Assembly: GCA_029784825.1 (NCBI GenBank)
Contig: JAFMAU010000033.1
Coordinates: 1 to 19,133, forward strand
Length of the DNA: 19,133 bases
Direction: 5' to 3'
From: Nitrososphaerota archaeon
GTDB lineage: Archaea; Thermoproteota; Nitrososphaeria; Nitrososphaerales; UBA183
The position numbers and the translations under genes were made by a program. This document shows, piece by piece, positions 1-5,602 of this stretch; position 1 is the first letter of the stretch; each line of letters begins with the position of its first letter. The notes beneath the pieces are model-generated. The model did no database searches. It was not told the DNA's origin and saw only the letters and a program-made list of their open reading frames with translations.

Positions 1-1
1 G

Positions 2-682
2 GGGCTCTTCATCGGCGCGGTCCTCCCGTTCTTCTTCACGTCGTTCCTGATGAACGCGGTCGGCGTCGCCGCCGAGAAGATGGTCTTCGAGATCCGCCGC
101 CAGTTCCGGGAGATCCCGGGGATCCTCGCGGGGACGGCCAAGCCCGACTACGGCACGTGCGTCGACATCGTCACGCTCACCGCGCTCCAGCAGCTCGCGG
201 TACCGGCGATCATCGCGGTCGCGACCCCCCTCGCGGTCGGGTTCCTGGGGGGGTTCGCAGCCACCAGGCGCGACCTCCGCACCCTGTGGAAGGAGTTCGA
301 CGTGCGGTCGCTCCTGATACTGTACGCCTTCATCGCGTCAGTCACGGTCGCAGCCTACGCCCTCGCCGGCTACATCGCCCCCTACGTCGCGCCCGCCGCG
401 CTGGGGGAGGAGCCGTACTCGGGGGTCTTCATCGGCGTGCTGTCCAACCTGATGAGCAACGTCCCAGTCACCCAGCTGCTCGTCAACACCACGGGGGTGT
501 CCGCCCACGTGGCCCCGAAGATAGCCGTGGAGGCGGGCCTCGCGGGGAACCTCGGACCGGTCGCGTCCTTCGCCAACCTCCTCGCGCTCAGGATGGCGGC
601 CAAGGAGGGGCTGTCGGTGAAGAAGGCGGTGGGGCTACAGGTGCTGGTGGGGCTGGTCGCGTACATCCCCGCGCTGCTCTGA
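2..682 (+). CDS. Chimeric fragment: H+-pyrophosphatase joined to ArsB/NhaD-like transporter (5'-partial)
   Basis: The frame is open from the left edge, so the true start lies outside the window. Residues 1-84 match the membrane-bound proton-translocating pyrophosphatase (HppA). The match includes the stretch RRQFREIPGI, then GTAKPDYGTCVDI, and a following membrane helix. After the VGFLGG segment (about 248-253) the sequence stops looking like HppA. It continues in the same frame as the C-terminal part of an ArsB/CitMHS/NhaD-type anion transporter: a charged loop (RRDLRTLWKEFD), membrane helices, an SNVP motif (SNLMSNVPVTQLL), then GNLGPVASFANLLALR. The part of HppA that normally follows, including the acidic DTVGDPFKDT-type motif, is absent. 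The product is therefore unlikely to be a working pyrophosphatase. It is either a real gene fusion or remnant, or an assembly join. Both family matches are by eye from known motifs. Confidence 0.75.
   Translation, partial: GLFIGAVLPFFFTSFLMNAVGVAAEKMVFEIRRQFREIPGILAGTAKPDYGTCVDIVTLTALQQLAVPAIIAVATPLAVGFLGGFAATRRDLRTLWKEFDVRSLLILYAFIASVTVAAYALAGYIAPYVAPAALGEEPYSGVFIGVLSNLMSNVPVTQLLVNTTGVSAHVAPKIAVEAGLAGNLGPVASFANLLALRMAAKEGLSVKKAVGLQVLVGLVAYIPALL
239..256 (+). other. Junction between pyrophosphatase-like and transporter-like sequence
   Basis: HppA similarity ends and transporter similarity begins around the codons for GFLGGF, which include a seven-G run at 247-253. Both families can carry a similar hydrophobic-glycine stretch here. 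That makes short-homology recombination or a misjoin plausible. The frame is preserved across the junction. Confidence 0.55.
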
Positions 683-813
683 CGGCCTCCCCGGCCGCTC
701 CTGGCGCCGCGCGTCGTGGATGGATTCCGGCTCGATATCCAGGGCCTATACGGGCCGTCCAACTGTATGCTCAGTTTGAGCGAACACACCGAGATATCTC
801 CTGTTCCCCTATG

Positions 814-827
814 CGTTGGTACCAACG
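814..827. promoter_or_regulatory. Perfect 14-bp palindrome, candidate operator
   Basis: CGTTGGTACCAACG is its own reverse complement and ends on the base just before the ATG at 828 of a winged-helix regulator. The position suits repression by a dimeric DNA-binding protein, quite possibly autoregulation. That role is inferred from position and symmetry only. Confidence 0.5.
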
Positions 828-1196
828 ATGCCCAACCTAGGCCTTTACGGCGAAACCCGGGAGACGACCGAGGTCCAAGGCTCGTCTTCGATGGCGGAGA
901 AGCGCAAGGTCCTCGCGCGCAGGTCCCAGCTTGAGATAAGGATGGACATGCTCAAGGTGATAAAGGCCGGCGCCGAGAAGCCCACCCAGATCATGTACAA
1001 GGCGAACCTGTCCTGGGTCGCGCTGCAGACGCACCTCAACCAGATGATAGAGAGGGGGCTGCTGAAGTGGGTGACGGAGGGGACCCGCAAGCGCTACGAC
1101 CTGACCCTGAAGGGCTCCAGCGTGATGTACGCCTACCAGAAGATCCTCGAAGAAGTCGGCGAAGAGGACGTTACCGAGTTCTCGTCGGCGTTCTAG
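828..1196 (+). CDS. Winged-helix transcriptional regulator (HTH_45/ArnR1-like)
   Basis: A small cytoplasmic DNA-binding protein of 122 residues. The core, from RRSQLEIRMDMLKVI to the LTLKGSS wing end, follows the archaeal HTH_45 winged-helix pattern: a basic start, helix 1 (LEIRMDMLKVI), KPTQIMYKANLSW as the helix-turn-helix entry, MIERGLLKWV, and a strand ending YDLTLKG. The frame is open from a TTG at 816. ATG 828 was chosen because it follows a perfect palindrome and the codons after it are GC-rich at third positions. ATG 891 (MAEKRKVL) is a good alternative, since it gives the usual short N-terminus. No convincing TATA box lies 26 bases upstream of either start. The target genes are unknown; the downstream membrane-protein pair is one candidate. 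Confidence 0.8.
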   Translation: MPNLGLYGETRETTEVQGSSSMAEKRKVLARRSQLEIRMDMLKVIKAGAEKPTQIMYKANLSWVALQTHLNQMIERGLLKWVTEGTRKRYDLTLKGSSVMYAYQKILEEVGEEDVTEFSSAF

Positions 1197-1351
1197 AGGC
1201 TTCAGGCAGGATTACAAGCGCAGGGATAAATCACCCGGGGAGGGAACCGCGTGCCCTGGCCCAGACCTCGACGAGCCCGCACCAACCGGGGCTCCCGCCG
1301 TTCACACGGAGCCTGCTGAAGTGGAGCTTCGCCATCGGGGTCATCCCGCCG

Positions 1352-1840
1352 GTGGCGCTCGTGCTGGGGCTGGCCCTGAAGAGCCTCTATCTGCTGGACT
1401 ACGTCCATGTGATTACCGGGGGGAGCTGGACCGGGTTCGACCTGTACACCGGGCTTGTCCTCTCCAGGATACTGCGGTCCCTGGAGATACCGGCGCGGGT
1501 CGAGGTGGCGAAGAGGCTCACCCCCACCACGTTCTTCATCATCCCGTCCCTGGCGGCCGTGGCCATAACCTCGGGGATCTACCTCGCCCAGGCGATGGGG
1601 AAGTTCAACCTCGCGGACCCGTGGATACTCGCCGCGGGGGTGATAGTGGTGGTGCTCACGGTCCAGGGGTTCGGCGTCTTCCTCCCCAACGGCGTCAGGA
1701 TATTCCTAGAGCTCGCGAAGGTGAAGCCAGACCCGGCTCTGATATCGAAGCTGACGATGCGCAACGTCAGGCTCGCCGCCAGCCAGGCTGTCTTCCAGGT
1801 CCTGATCATCCTGGTCATGGCGCACCTGGCCGTATACTAG
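1352..1840 (+). CDS. Four-helix membrane protein, CopD/DUF2269-like
   Basis: Encodes a hydrophobic protein of about 162 residues with roughly four membrane helices. A His-containing motif near the start (HVITGGSWTGFD) and a His near the C-terminus (MAHLAVY) resemble the heme- or copper-associated CopD/HemJ/DUF2269 group. That assignment is weak. The reading frame is open far upstream, through the regulator gene in another frame, but it holds no ATG, GTG or TTG between the regulator stop at 1196 and GTG 1352. The sequence before 1352 (RSLLKWSFAIGVIPP) also looks like membrane protein, so the real start may be earlier. CTG 1256 is possible, about 28 bases after an ATAAAT box at 1225-1230. The next gene follows after 10 bases with a ribosome binding site, so the two are probably co-transcribed. 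Confidence 0.65.
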   Translation: MALVLGLALKSLYLLDYVHVITGGSWTGFDLYTGLVLSRILRSLEIPARVEVAKRLTPTTFFIIPSLAAVAITSGIYLAQAMGKFNLADPWILAAGVIVVVLTVQGFGVFLPNGVRIFLELAKVKPDPALISKLTMRNVRLAASQAVFQVLIILVMAHLAVY

Positions 1841-1845
1841 GAGGG
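1840..1845 (+). promoter_or_regulatory. Ribosome binding site for the TTG start at 1851
   Basis: GGAGGG lies five bases before TTG 1851 and overlaps the last base of the upstream stop codon. It matches the archaeal anti-Shine-Dalgarno sequence and supports this non-ATG start. Confidence 0.65.
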
Positions 1846-1850
1846 CTGGG

Positions 1851-2048
1851 TTGAACACAAGCGCCCTGGTCGCGATACTCGTCCTCGCAGGGGCCCTCCT
1901 CTCCGTGTTCGGGGTCCTTTACAGGATGGCCGCCAGGAGCTACGCCAGGGGCGAGCTCGACTACGACGGGATCCGGATACTCAGGTGGGCCCTTCTCGGC
2001 CAGCTCGCGATCTTCGCGATACTGACCCTGACAGCGTTCCTGACGTGA
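1851..2048 (+). CDS. Small two-helix membrane protein
   Basis: A 65-residue protein starting at TTG with a clear Shine-Dalgarno sequence. Helix 1 spans about residues 4-22 (SALVAILVLAGALLSVFGV) and helix 2 about residues 46-63 (WALLGQLAIFAILTLTAF). A positively charged loop between them (RMAARSYARGELDYDG) is likely cytoplasmic by the positive-inside rule. It is adjacent to the preceding four-helix membrane protein and probably in one operon with it, so it may be an accessory subunit. I do not recognise the family. Confidence 0.65.
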   Translation: MNTSALVAILVLAGALLSVFGVLYRMAARSYARGELDYDGIRILRWALLGQLAIFAILTLTAFLT

Positions 2049-2080
2049 ATCGTCGGAATCCATGCTCAGGGGAACGGATG

Positions 2081-2088
2081 ATTATAAC
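2081..2088 (+). promoter_or_regulatory. Possible TATA box with no clear gene
   Basis: ATTATAAC followed by an AT-rich run resembles an archaeal TATA element. The first ATG at the expected distance (2108) opens only a 10-codon frame. It may be an extra promoter for the small gene at 2174, or drive a short RNA. Confidence 0.3.
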
Positions 2089-2140
2089 CTTTAGAAAACA
2101 CATAGACATGCATTGGGCGTATCAATTGAATTGCTCATAG

Positions 2141-2147
2141 TTTAAAT
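2141..2147 (+). promoter_or_regulatory. TATA-like box for the 40-residue gene
   Basis: TTTAAAT is centred about 30 bases before ATG 2174. This is the spacing seen at other presumed leaderless genes in the window. Confidence 0.5.
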
Positions 2148-2173
2148 CAGCCGGCCCCCCAGCCGTTGCCGCA

Positions 2174-2296
2174 ATGACTCTCGACGAGAAAATCCGACTC
2201 GGCATGGTGGCCCTGACAGGAGCGAGCATTGTTTTCGCCTCGCTCGGTCTGCACCTAGGGCCTCTGGAAATCATCGGTGGATCCGGTCAAGCTTAG
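2174..2296 (+). CDS. Small leaderless membrane protein, 40 residues
   Basis: ATG 2174 opens a 40-codon frame (MTLDEKIRLG...EIIGGSGQA) ending with TAG at 2294-2296. It has a charged N-terminus, one hydrophobic segment at about residues 11-34, and a Gly-rich tail. The layout is that of a single-pass small membrane protein. Support comes from a TATA-like box about 30 bases upstream and from an amino-acid make-up that is sensible throughout. It converges on the minus-strand regulator, and the two stop codons overlap within 2293-2296. The function is unknown, and being so short it could be a chance frame. Confidence 0.55.
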   Translation: MTLDEKIRLGMVALTGASIVFASLGLHLGPLEIIGGSGQA

Positions 2297-3438
2297 GATC
2301 CACCCGATCCTTTTATTTGCGCCGTCAGATTCTGGAACCGAGAAAGCAAAGCCGGCTCGTCGAAGCCCCAGGCCTTCTTGTCCTTGCTGTAGAGGTTGTG
2401 GGAGATGGTGAAAGAAAGCGCTTCAGACTGGTCTAGCACCATGACCTCGGTCTTCACTTTGACATCCGCGATCGCTCTGGTCAGGAACTGGAACCCCTCG
2501 ACGGTGTCTTCGGTGGGGAAGTAAAATTCGGCGAAATAATCCGACGCCCCGACCATTTCGGACCAAAGGAACGGTATCGTGTGCAGCTTTGCCATCAGCT
2601 CCATCCTTTCTCTCTCCGAGAGCCCCGTCGAAAGCAGGCTGATGTGCTGGTATCTGTGCTGCCTATGGAGCGCCTTCTCCAGCACGGTGTCATAGGTCGT
2701 GCCCATCCATCTCAGGTAATATCCTGAAATCATCTTCCTCTCCATTACGTGTGTCTTCATGTGCCAGGCGAGCACTTTGTAGTTGAGCTTGAGCTTCTCG
2801 GAGATCTCGACGAAACTCCTGGTCGCGTCGATCTGCAGTTCTTTCAGGATGAGCAGGTCCATGTAGTCGAACTTCGTGTGCCCTGACGGAGCATACGCGG
2901 CCTGGTCCGACGTCTTGAGCGGGGTGGACCAGTCGAAGTCCCACCTCCCCGTGTCGAAGTCGTAGCATTCAGTCCGCATCGGATTGGTCCTGAACCAGTC
3001 GAACGGGACCACCTTGAGGCTCTTGAACAGGCCGCTTTCCTTGAGGGAGTTCAAGAACGACACATAGGAAGCCACATGCTCCGAAGGGACGCTGGCGGCA
3101 ACAACATAGTCGTCATAAAGCAACCTCTTCTCGAAATACACGACGTAGCAGAGCTCGTTCATCGCGGTGAGGATCGCATTGGTGTATCCTTTGAACTCGG
3201 GCCCAAAGTCAGCGACGAACAACACCCTTCGCAGCCCGAGCTTCTCATGGTCCACGATCGCCTGGACCCCGAAGCCTTTGCTCAGCACCTTCTCCTTGTA
3301 CCTGTATCTCACCGACTCCTTGAATTGGTCCAGACGCCTCGCAATCTCTGGTATGTCCGGGCCGATCTCTGAGATGAGTTTGACCAGCTCGGCTGTCCTC
3401 GCGCTGGTGTCCCGGGTTCCTACGCTTGGGGTCTTCAA
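2293..3438 (-). CDS. AsnC/Lrp-like regulator with two winged-helix domains
   Basis: A 381-residue protein with two helix-turn-helix regions. The first spans about residues 15-60 (AELVKLISEIGPDIPEIARRL, then a basic YRYKEKVLSKG). The second spans about 189-240 (KFDYMDLLILKELQIDATRS, then VEISEKLKLNYKVLAWHMKTHV). Each is followed by an alpha/beta region that could bind a ligand or mediate dimerisation (for example GLRRVLFVADFGPEF). This layout is seen in long archaeal Lrp/AsnC-like regulators. The start is TTG 3438; no in-frame ATG or GTG lies just upstream. A TATA-like box at 3476-3482 and a palindrome at 3487-3496 precede it. Lower GC than the neighbouring MoxR operon. Targets are unknown. 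Confidence 0.75.
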   Translation of the reverse strand: MKTPSVGTRDTSARTAELVKLISEIGPDIPEIARRLDQFKESVRYRYKEKVLSKGFGVQAIVDHEKLGLRRVLFVADFGPEFKGYTNAILTAMNELCYVVYFEKRLLYDDYVVAASVPSEHVASYVSFLNSLKESGLFKSLKVVPFDWFRTNPMRTECYDFDTGRWDFDWSTPLKTSDQAAYAPSGHTKFDYMDLLILKELQIDATRSFVEISEKLKLNYKVLAWHMKTHVMERKMISGYYLRWMGTTYDTVLEKALHRQHRYQHISLLSTGLSERERMELMAKLHTIPFLWSEMVGASDYFAEFYFPTEDTVEGFQFLTRAIADVKVKTEVMVLDQSEALSFTISHNLYSKDKKAWGFDEPALLSRFQNLTAQIKGSGGS

Positions 3439-3475
3439 CTGCTCTTCGTTATTAGCGCCCTCAGCACCTTTGACA

Positions 3476-3482
3476 CTTAAAT
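3476..3482 (-). promoter_or_regulatory. TATA-like box for the tandem winged-helix regulator
   Basis: The minus strand reads ATTTAAG here, centred about 41 bases before the TTG start at 3438. This would give a leader of about a dozen bases. Confidence 0.4.
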
Positions 3483-3486
3483 CTAT

Positions 3487-3496
3487 GGGAATTCCC
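3487..3496. promoter_or_regulatory. 10-bp palindrome upstream of regulator promoter
   Basis: GGGAATTCCC is a perfect palindrome lying just upstream, in minus-strand terms, of the TATA-like box. It is a plausible operator or activator site for the adjacent regulator, but short enough to be chance. Confidence 0.3.
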
Positions 3497-3525
3497 GATT
3501 CAGATGGAGTCTCTGTAGTCCGGAG

Positions 3526-3930
3526 CTACCTTGCCACTTCCTGCTCGGCAGAGGCCATCCTGTTGAGCTTCAGCAGCCCCGGCGCCGGATATGGCAGCCT
3601 CAGCGTCCCGCAGAGGAGGTACATGGTAGGGTAGACCCTCTGGTAGATCTTCATGAACAGCGCGGGGCTCCCGTCCGCCTCCTTCGCCGCCAGGAGCTGG
3701 TCGATCTCGTCGTCCTTCCCCTTCAACATCGCCGTCCCTGACACGAAGACCCTGGCCGCAGCCGGCTGCGTCTCCACGTCCATGGAGAACTTCAGGTTCA
3801 GGAACCCTGGGCCGCGGTCGGCCTCGTTGATGGAGGAGTTGACGTTGAACGTCACCGGGGTCGACTCGTTGGCCTCGTCCGAGGTCTTGTTCGCCTCTAT
3901 CCCCTTGACTGATACTGCTATGTCGACCAA
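3526..3930 (-). CDS. Conserved-looking hypothetical protein, possibly SecB-like
   Basis: A soluble 134-residue protein with no signal peptide or membrane helix. The N-terminal two thirds alternate in a beta-strand pattern (PVTFNVNSSINEAD, FLNLKFSMDVETQP, ARVFVSGTAMLKG). The C-terminal part is helical with a Pro-rich turn (YPTMYLLCGTLRLPYPAPGLL). Strands followed by a helix and an LPxP-type turn recall SecB and archaeal SecB-like proteins, but this is a fold-level impression only. The start is TTG 3930, with a TATA-like box centred about 30 bases upstream, so it is near-leaderless. It is transcribed away from the MoxR operon and lies upstream of the tandem regulator. Confidence 0.6.
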   Translation of the reverse strand: MVDIAVSVKGIEANKTSDEANESTPVTFNVNSSINEADRGPGFLNLKFSMDVETQPAAARVFVSGTAMLKGKDDEIDQLLAAKEADGSPALFMKIYQRVYPTMYLLCGTLRLPYPAPGLLKLNRMASAEQEVAR

Positions 3931-3956
3931 GCGCTGGGATGGAACGGCCCTCCACC

Positions 3957-3964
3957 TTATTTAA
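3957..3964 (-). promoter_or_regulatory. TATA-like box for the SecB-like gene
   Basis: The minus strand reads TTAAATAA, centred about 30 bases before TTG 3930. It lies in the short divergent region shared with the MoxR gene. Confidence 0.5.
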
Positions 3965-3978
3965 CGGTCATAGACTGC

Positions 3979-3987
3979 AAATTCATA
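3979..3987 (+). promoter_or_regulatory. TATA-like box for the MoxR gene
   Basis: AAATTCATA is centred 27 bases before ATG 4010, the spacing expected for a leaderless archaeal transcript. Confidence 0.5.
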
Positions 3988-4009
3988 GCCGAGGTTCGCA
4001 ATCCATTTT

Positions 4010-5602
4010 ATGCGAAATCACACCTCGGACGCGAGCATGTCCTCTGCAGAGGAAGTCCCGGGCACCACGAACATCCGTGCGGAGGGGGACAATGCGAGGC
4101 TGACGGTCAAGATCTCGCTGAAGCCCCGCTTCGGGAAGGAGAACCTGAAGGAGAAGTACAAGGTGGGGAAGTACAGCCTGTCGGAGGGCTACTCCATGGG
4201 GCCCTCGCTGCAGGCCCTGGTCCCCAAGGGGACCCCAGACTACGTCGAGCACGGGGAGAACTACGTCGAGAGGATCATGCGCGCCCTCTATCATTTCAAG
4301 CAGTGCGCCCTCATCGGGCCGTCGGGGACCGGGAAGAGCGTCAGGGGGACGGAGGAGGTGGACGTGATCCGCAACGGCAAGAGAGGGTCCAGCACGATAG
4401 AAGGCATCTTCGAGTCCCTGAAGGGAGCGGGGAAGAGGGTGGACGCCGCCGGGAGCTGGGAGACGATCCGGGTCGGCAGGGACGAGCTGCTGGTGCTCTC
4501 CTTCGACAGGCGCGCCGGCGAGATCGTGTGGAGATCCCCTGCGGCCATCGCGCGCAGCGCCTACGCCGGCCCCATCGCCGTGGTCACCACGGCCACGGGG
4601 CGGAAGCTCGCGGCCACCCCGGACCACTCCTTCGTCACCCTGGACGGGACGGTGAAGGCGTCGGACTTGAAGCCCGGGGTCTTCCTCCCGGTGGTCAACA
4701 CGACCCCGGCCCCGAGCATCGTCATGGCCATAGGAGGGACCTCCGCCCTCCAGTCCGGGCGGACCATAGCGAAGTGGGAGCGGGTCGTCGAAGTGAAGAT
4801 GGAGGCGCACGAAGGGTGGGTCTACGACTTCGAGGTCCCGGGGACCGAGACCTTCGTCGCCGGGGACGGGATAGTCACCCACAACACCCACATCACCTAC
4901 CTCGTCGCCGAGCTCGCCGGCCTCCCCCTCTGGGAGATCAACTGCGGGCTCCAGACCTCGGTCTACGACCTCTTCGGCAGGTTCGTGGGCCTGGGGAAGG
5001 AGAACTGGGTCGACGGCCAGATAGTGTCCTGGTGCAGGTACGGCGGCATCCTCTACCTCGACGAGGCCAACATGATGAAGCAGGACATAGCCACCAGGCT
5101 CAACCCGATCCTCGACACCAGGGGCCACATGGTCCTCAACGAGAGGGACAACGAGGTGATCCCCAGGCACCCCAACGGCTTCGTGATGATCAGCATGAAC
5201 CCCTACTCCGCTGAGTTCGCAGGGACCAAGCCCCTCAACGCCGCCTTCCGCCGCAGGATGACCGTCTGGATCGACTTCGACTACCTGAGCGTCGGGAGCA
5301 AGATAGCCCCCGACGAGGTGGAGATGATAGCCCAGCGCGCCAAGATAGGCAGCCCCGTGGCGGAGAAGCTGGTCAGGGTGGCCGCGGAGATACGCAGGCA
5401 GTACAAGACCGGCGACCTCCCCTACGCCCCGTCGGTGGGGGACCTGGTCAACTGGGGGACCCTCGTGGCCGACGGGCTGACCCCCGCCCTGGCGGCCGAG
5501 GAGACCATAATCGCCCTCACGGCAGACGACCCCGAGGTCCAGAACAACGTGAGGAGGATCGTCCGGATGGTCGTGGGGGACGCAAAAGCCGGGTCCAAAT
5601 GA
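4010..5602 (+). CDS. MoxR-type AAA+ ATPase (CbbQ/NorQ-like) containing a P-loop intein
   Basis: The precursor is 530 residues; removing the intein at residues 110-292 leaves a 347-residue ATPase, close to the usual CbbQ/NorQ/MoxR size. Walker A (GPSGTGK then T) is split by the intein, so ATP binding requires splicing. After the intein come Walker B (GGILYLDEAN, about 345-354), sensor 1 (ISMNP, about 394-398) and an arginine-finger region (FRRR, about 413-416). Proteins of this family work with a VWA partner to insert metals or remodel target enzymes. Here the VWA gene overlaps the stop codon (ATGA at 5599-5602), which argues for translational coupling. ATG 4010 fits the upstream TATA box; ATG 4037 is an alternative. 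The specific target is not evident, since no carboxylase, nitric oxide reductase or chelatase gene is adjacent. Confidence 0.9.
   Translation: MRNHTSDASMSSAEEVPGTTNIRAEGDNARLTVKISLKPRFGKENLKEKYKVGKYSLSEGYSMGPSLQALVPKGTPDYVEHGENYVERIMRALYHFKQCALIGPSGTGKSVRGTEEVDVIRNGKRGSSTIEGIFESLKGAGKRVDAAGSWETIRVGRDELLVLSFDRRAGEIVWRSPAAIARSAYAGPIAVVTTATGRKLAATPDHSFVTLDGTVKASDLKPGVFLPVVNTTPAPSIVMAIGGTSALQSGRTIAKWERVVEVKMEAHEGWVYDFEVPGTETFVAGDGIVTHNTHITYLVAELAGLPLWEINCGLQTSVYDLFGRFVGLGKENWVDGQIVSWCRYGGILYLDEANMMKQDIATRLNPILDTRGHMVLNERDNEVIPRHPNGFVMISMNPYSAEFAGTKPLNAAFRRRMTVWIDFDYLSVGSKIAPDEVEMIAQRAKIGSPVAEKLVRVAAEIRRQYKTGDLPYAPSVGDLVNWGTLVADGLTPALAAEETIIALTADDPEVQNNVRRIVRMVVGDAKAGSK
4337..4885 (+). other. Cysteine-free mini-intein, 183 residues, inserted in Walker A
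   Basis: The intein runs from Ser110 (SVRGTEEVDVI, block A) to Asn292 (IVTHN, block G). Thr293 is the first C-extein residue and also the Walker A threonine. Block B contains a TxxH motif (TPDH, 203-206). Block F reads VYDFEVPGTETFVAGDG (about 271-287). The usual homing-endonuclease blocks are missing, and the length fits a splicing-only mini-intein. No cysteine codon occurs within it. Splicing would therefore rely on Ser1 and Thr+1 with the His-Asn terminus. The gene remains in frame throughout, which implies that splicing still works. Confidence 0.88.

Noticed and set aside
157..840. 227-codon plus-strand frame at the left edge
   Set aside because: Arg/Pro/Gly/His-rich translation in the +1 frame of a gene with clear transporter and pyrophosphatase motifs.
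4337..4885. Homing endonuclease inside the intein
   Set aside because: The distance between block B and block F is about 65 residues, too short for a LAGLIDADG or HNH domain, and no such motif is visible.
3983..5170. 395-codon open frame on the minus strand, antisense to the MoxR gene
   Set aside because: GC-rich coding sequence leaves its complement free of stops. The translation is dominated by Pro, Gly, Asp, Val and His without any domain pattern, while the plus strand has clear AAA+ and intein motifs.
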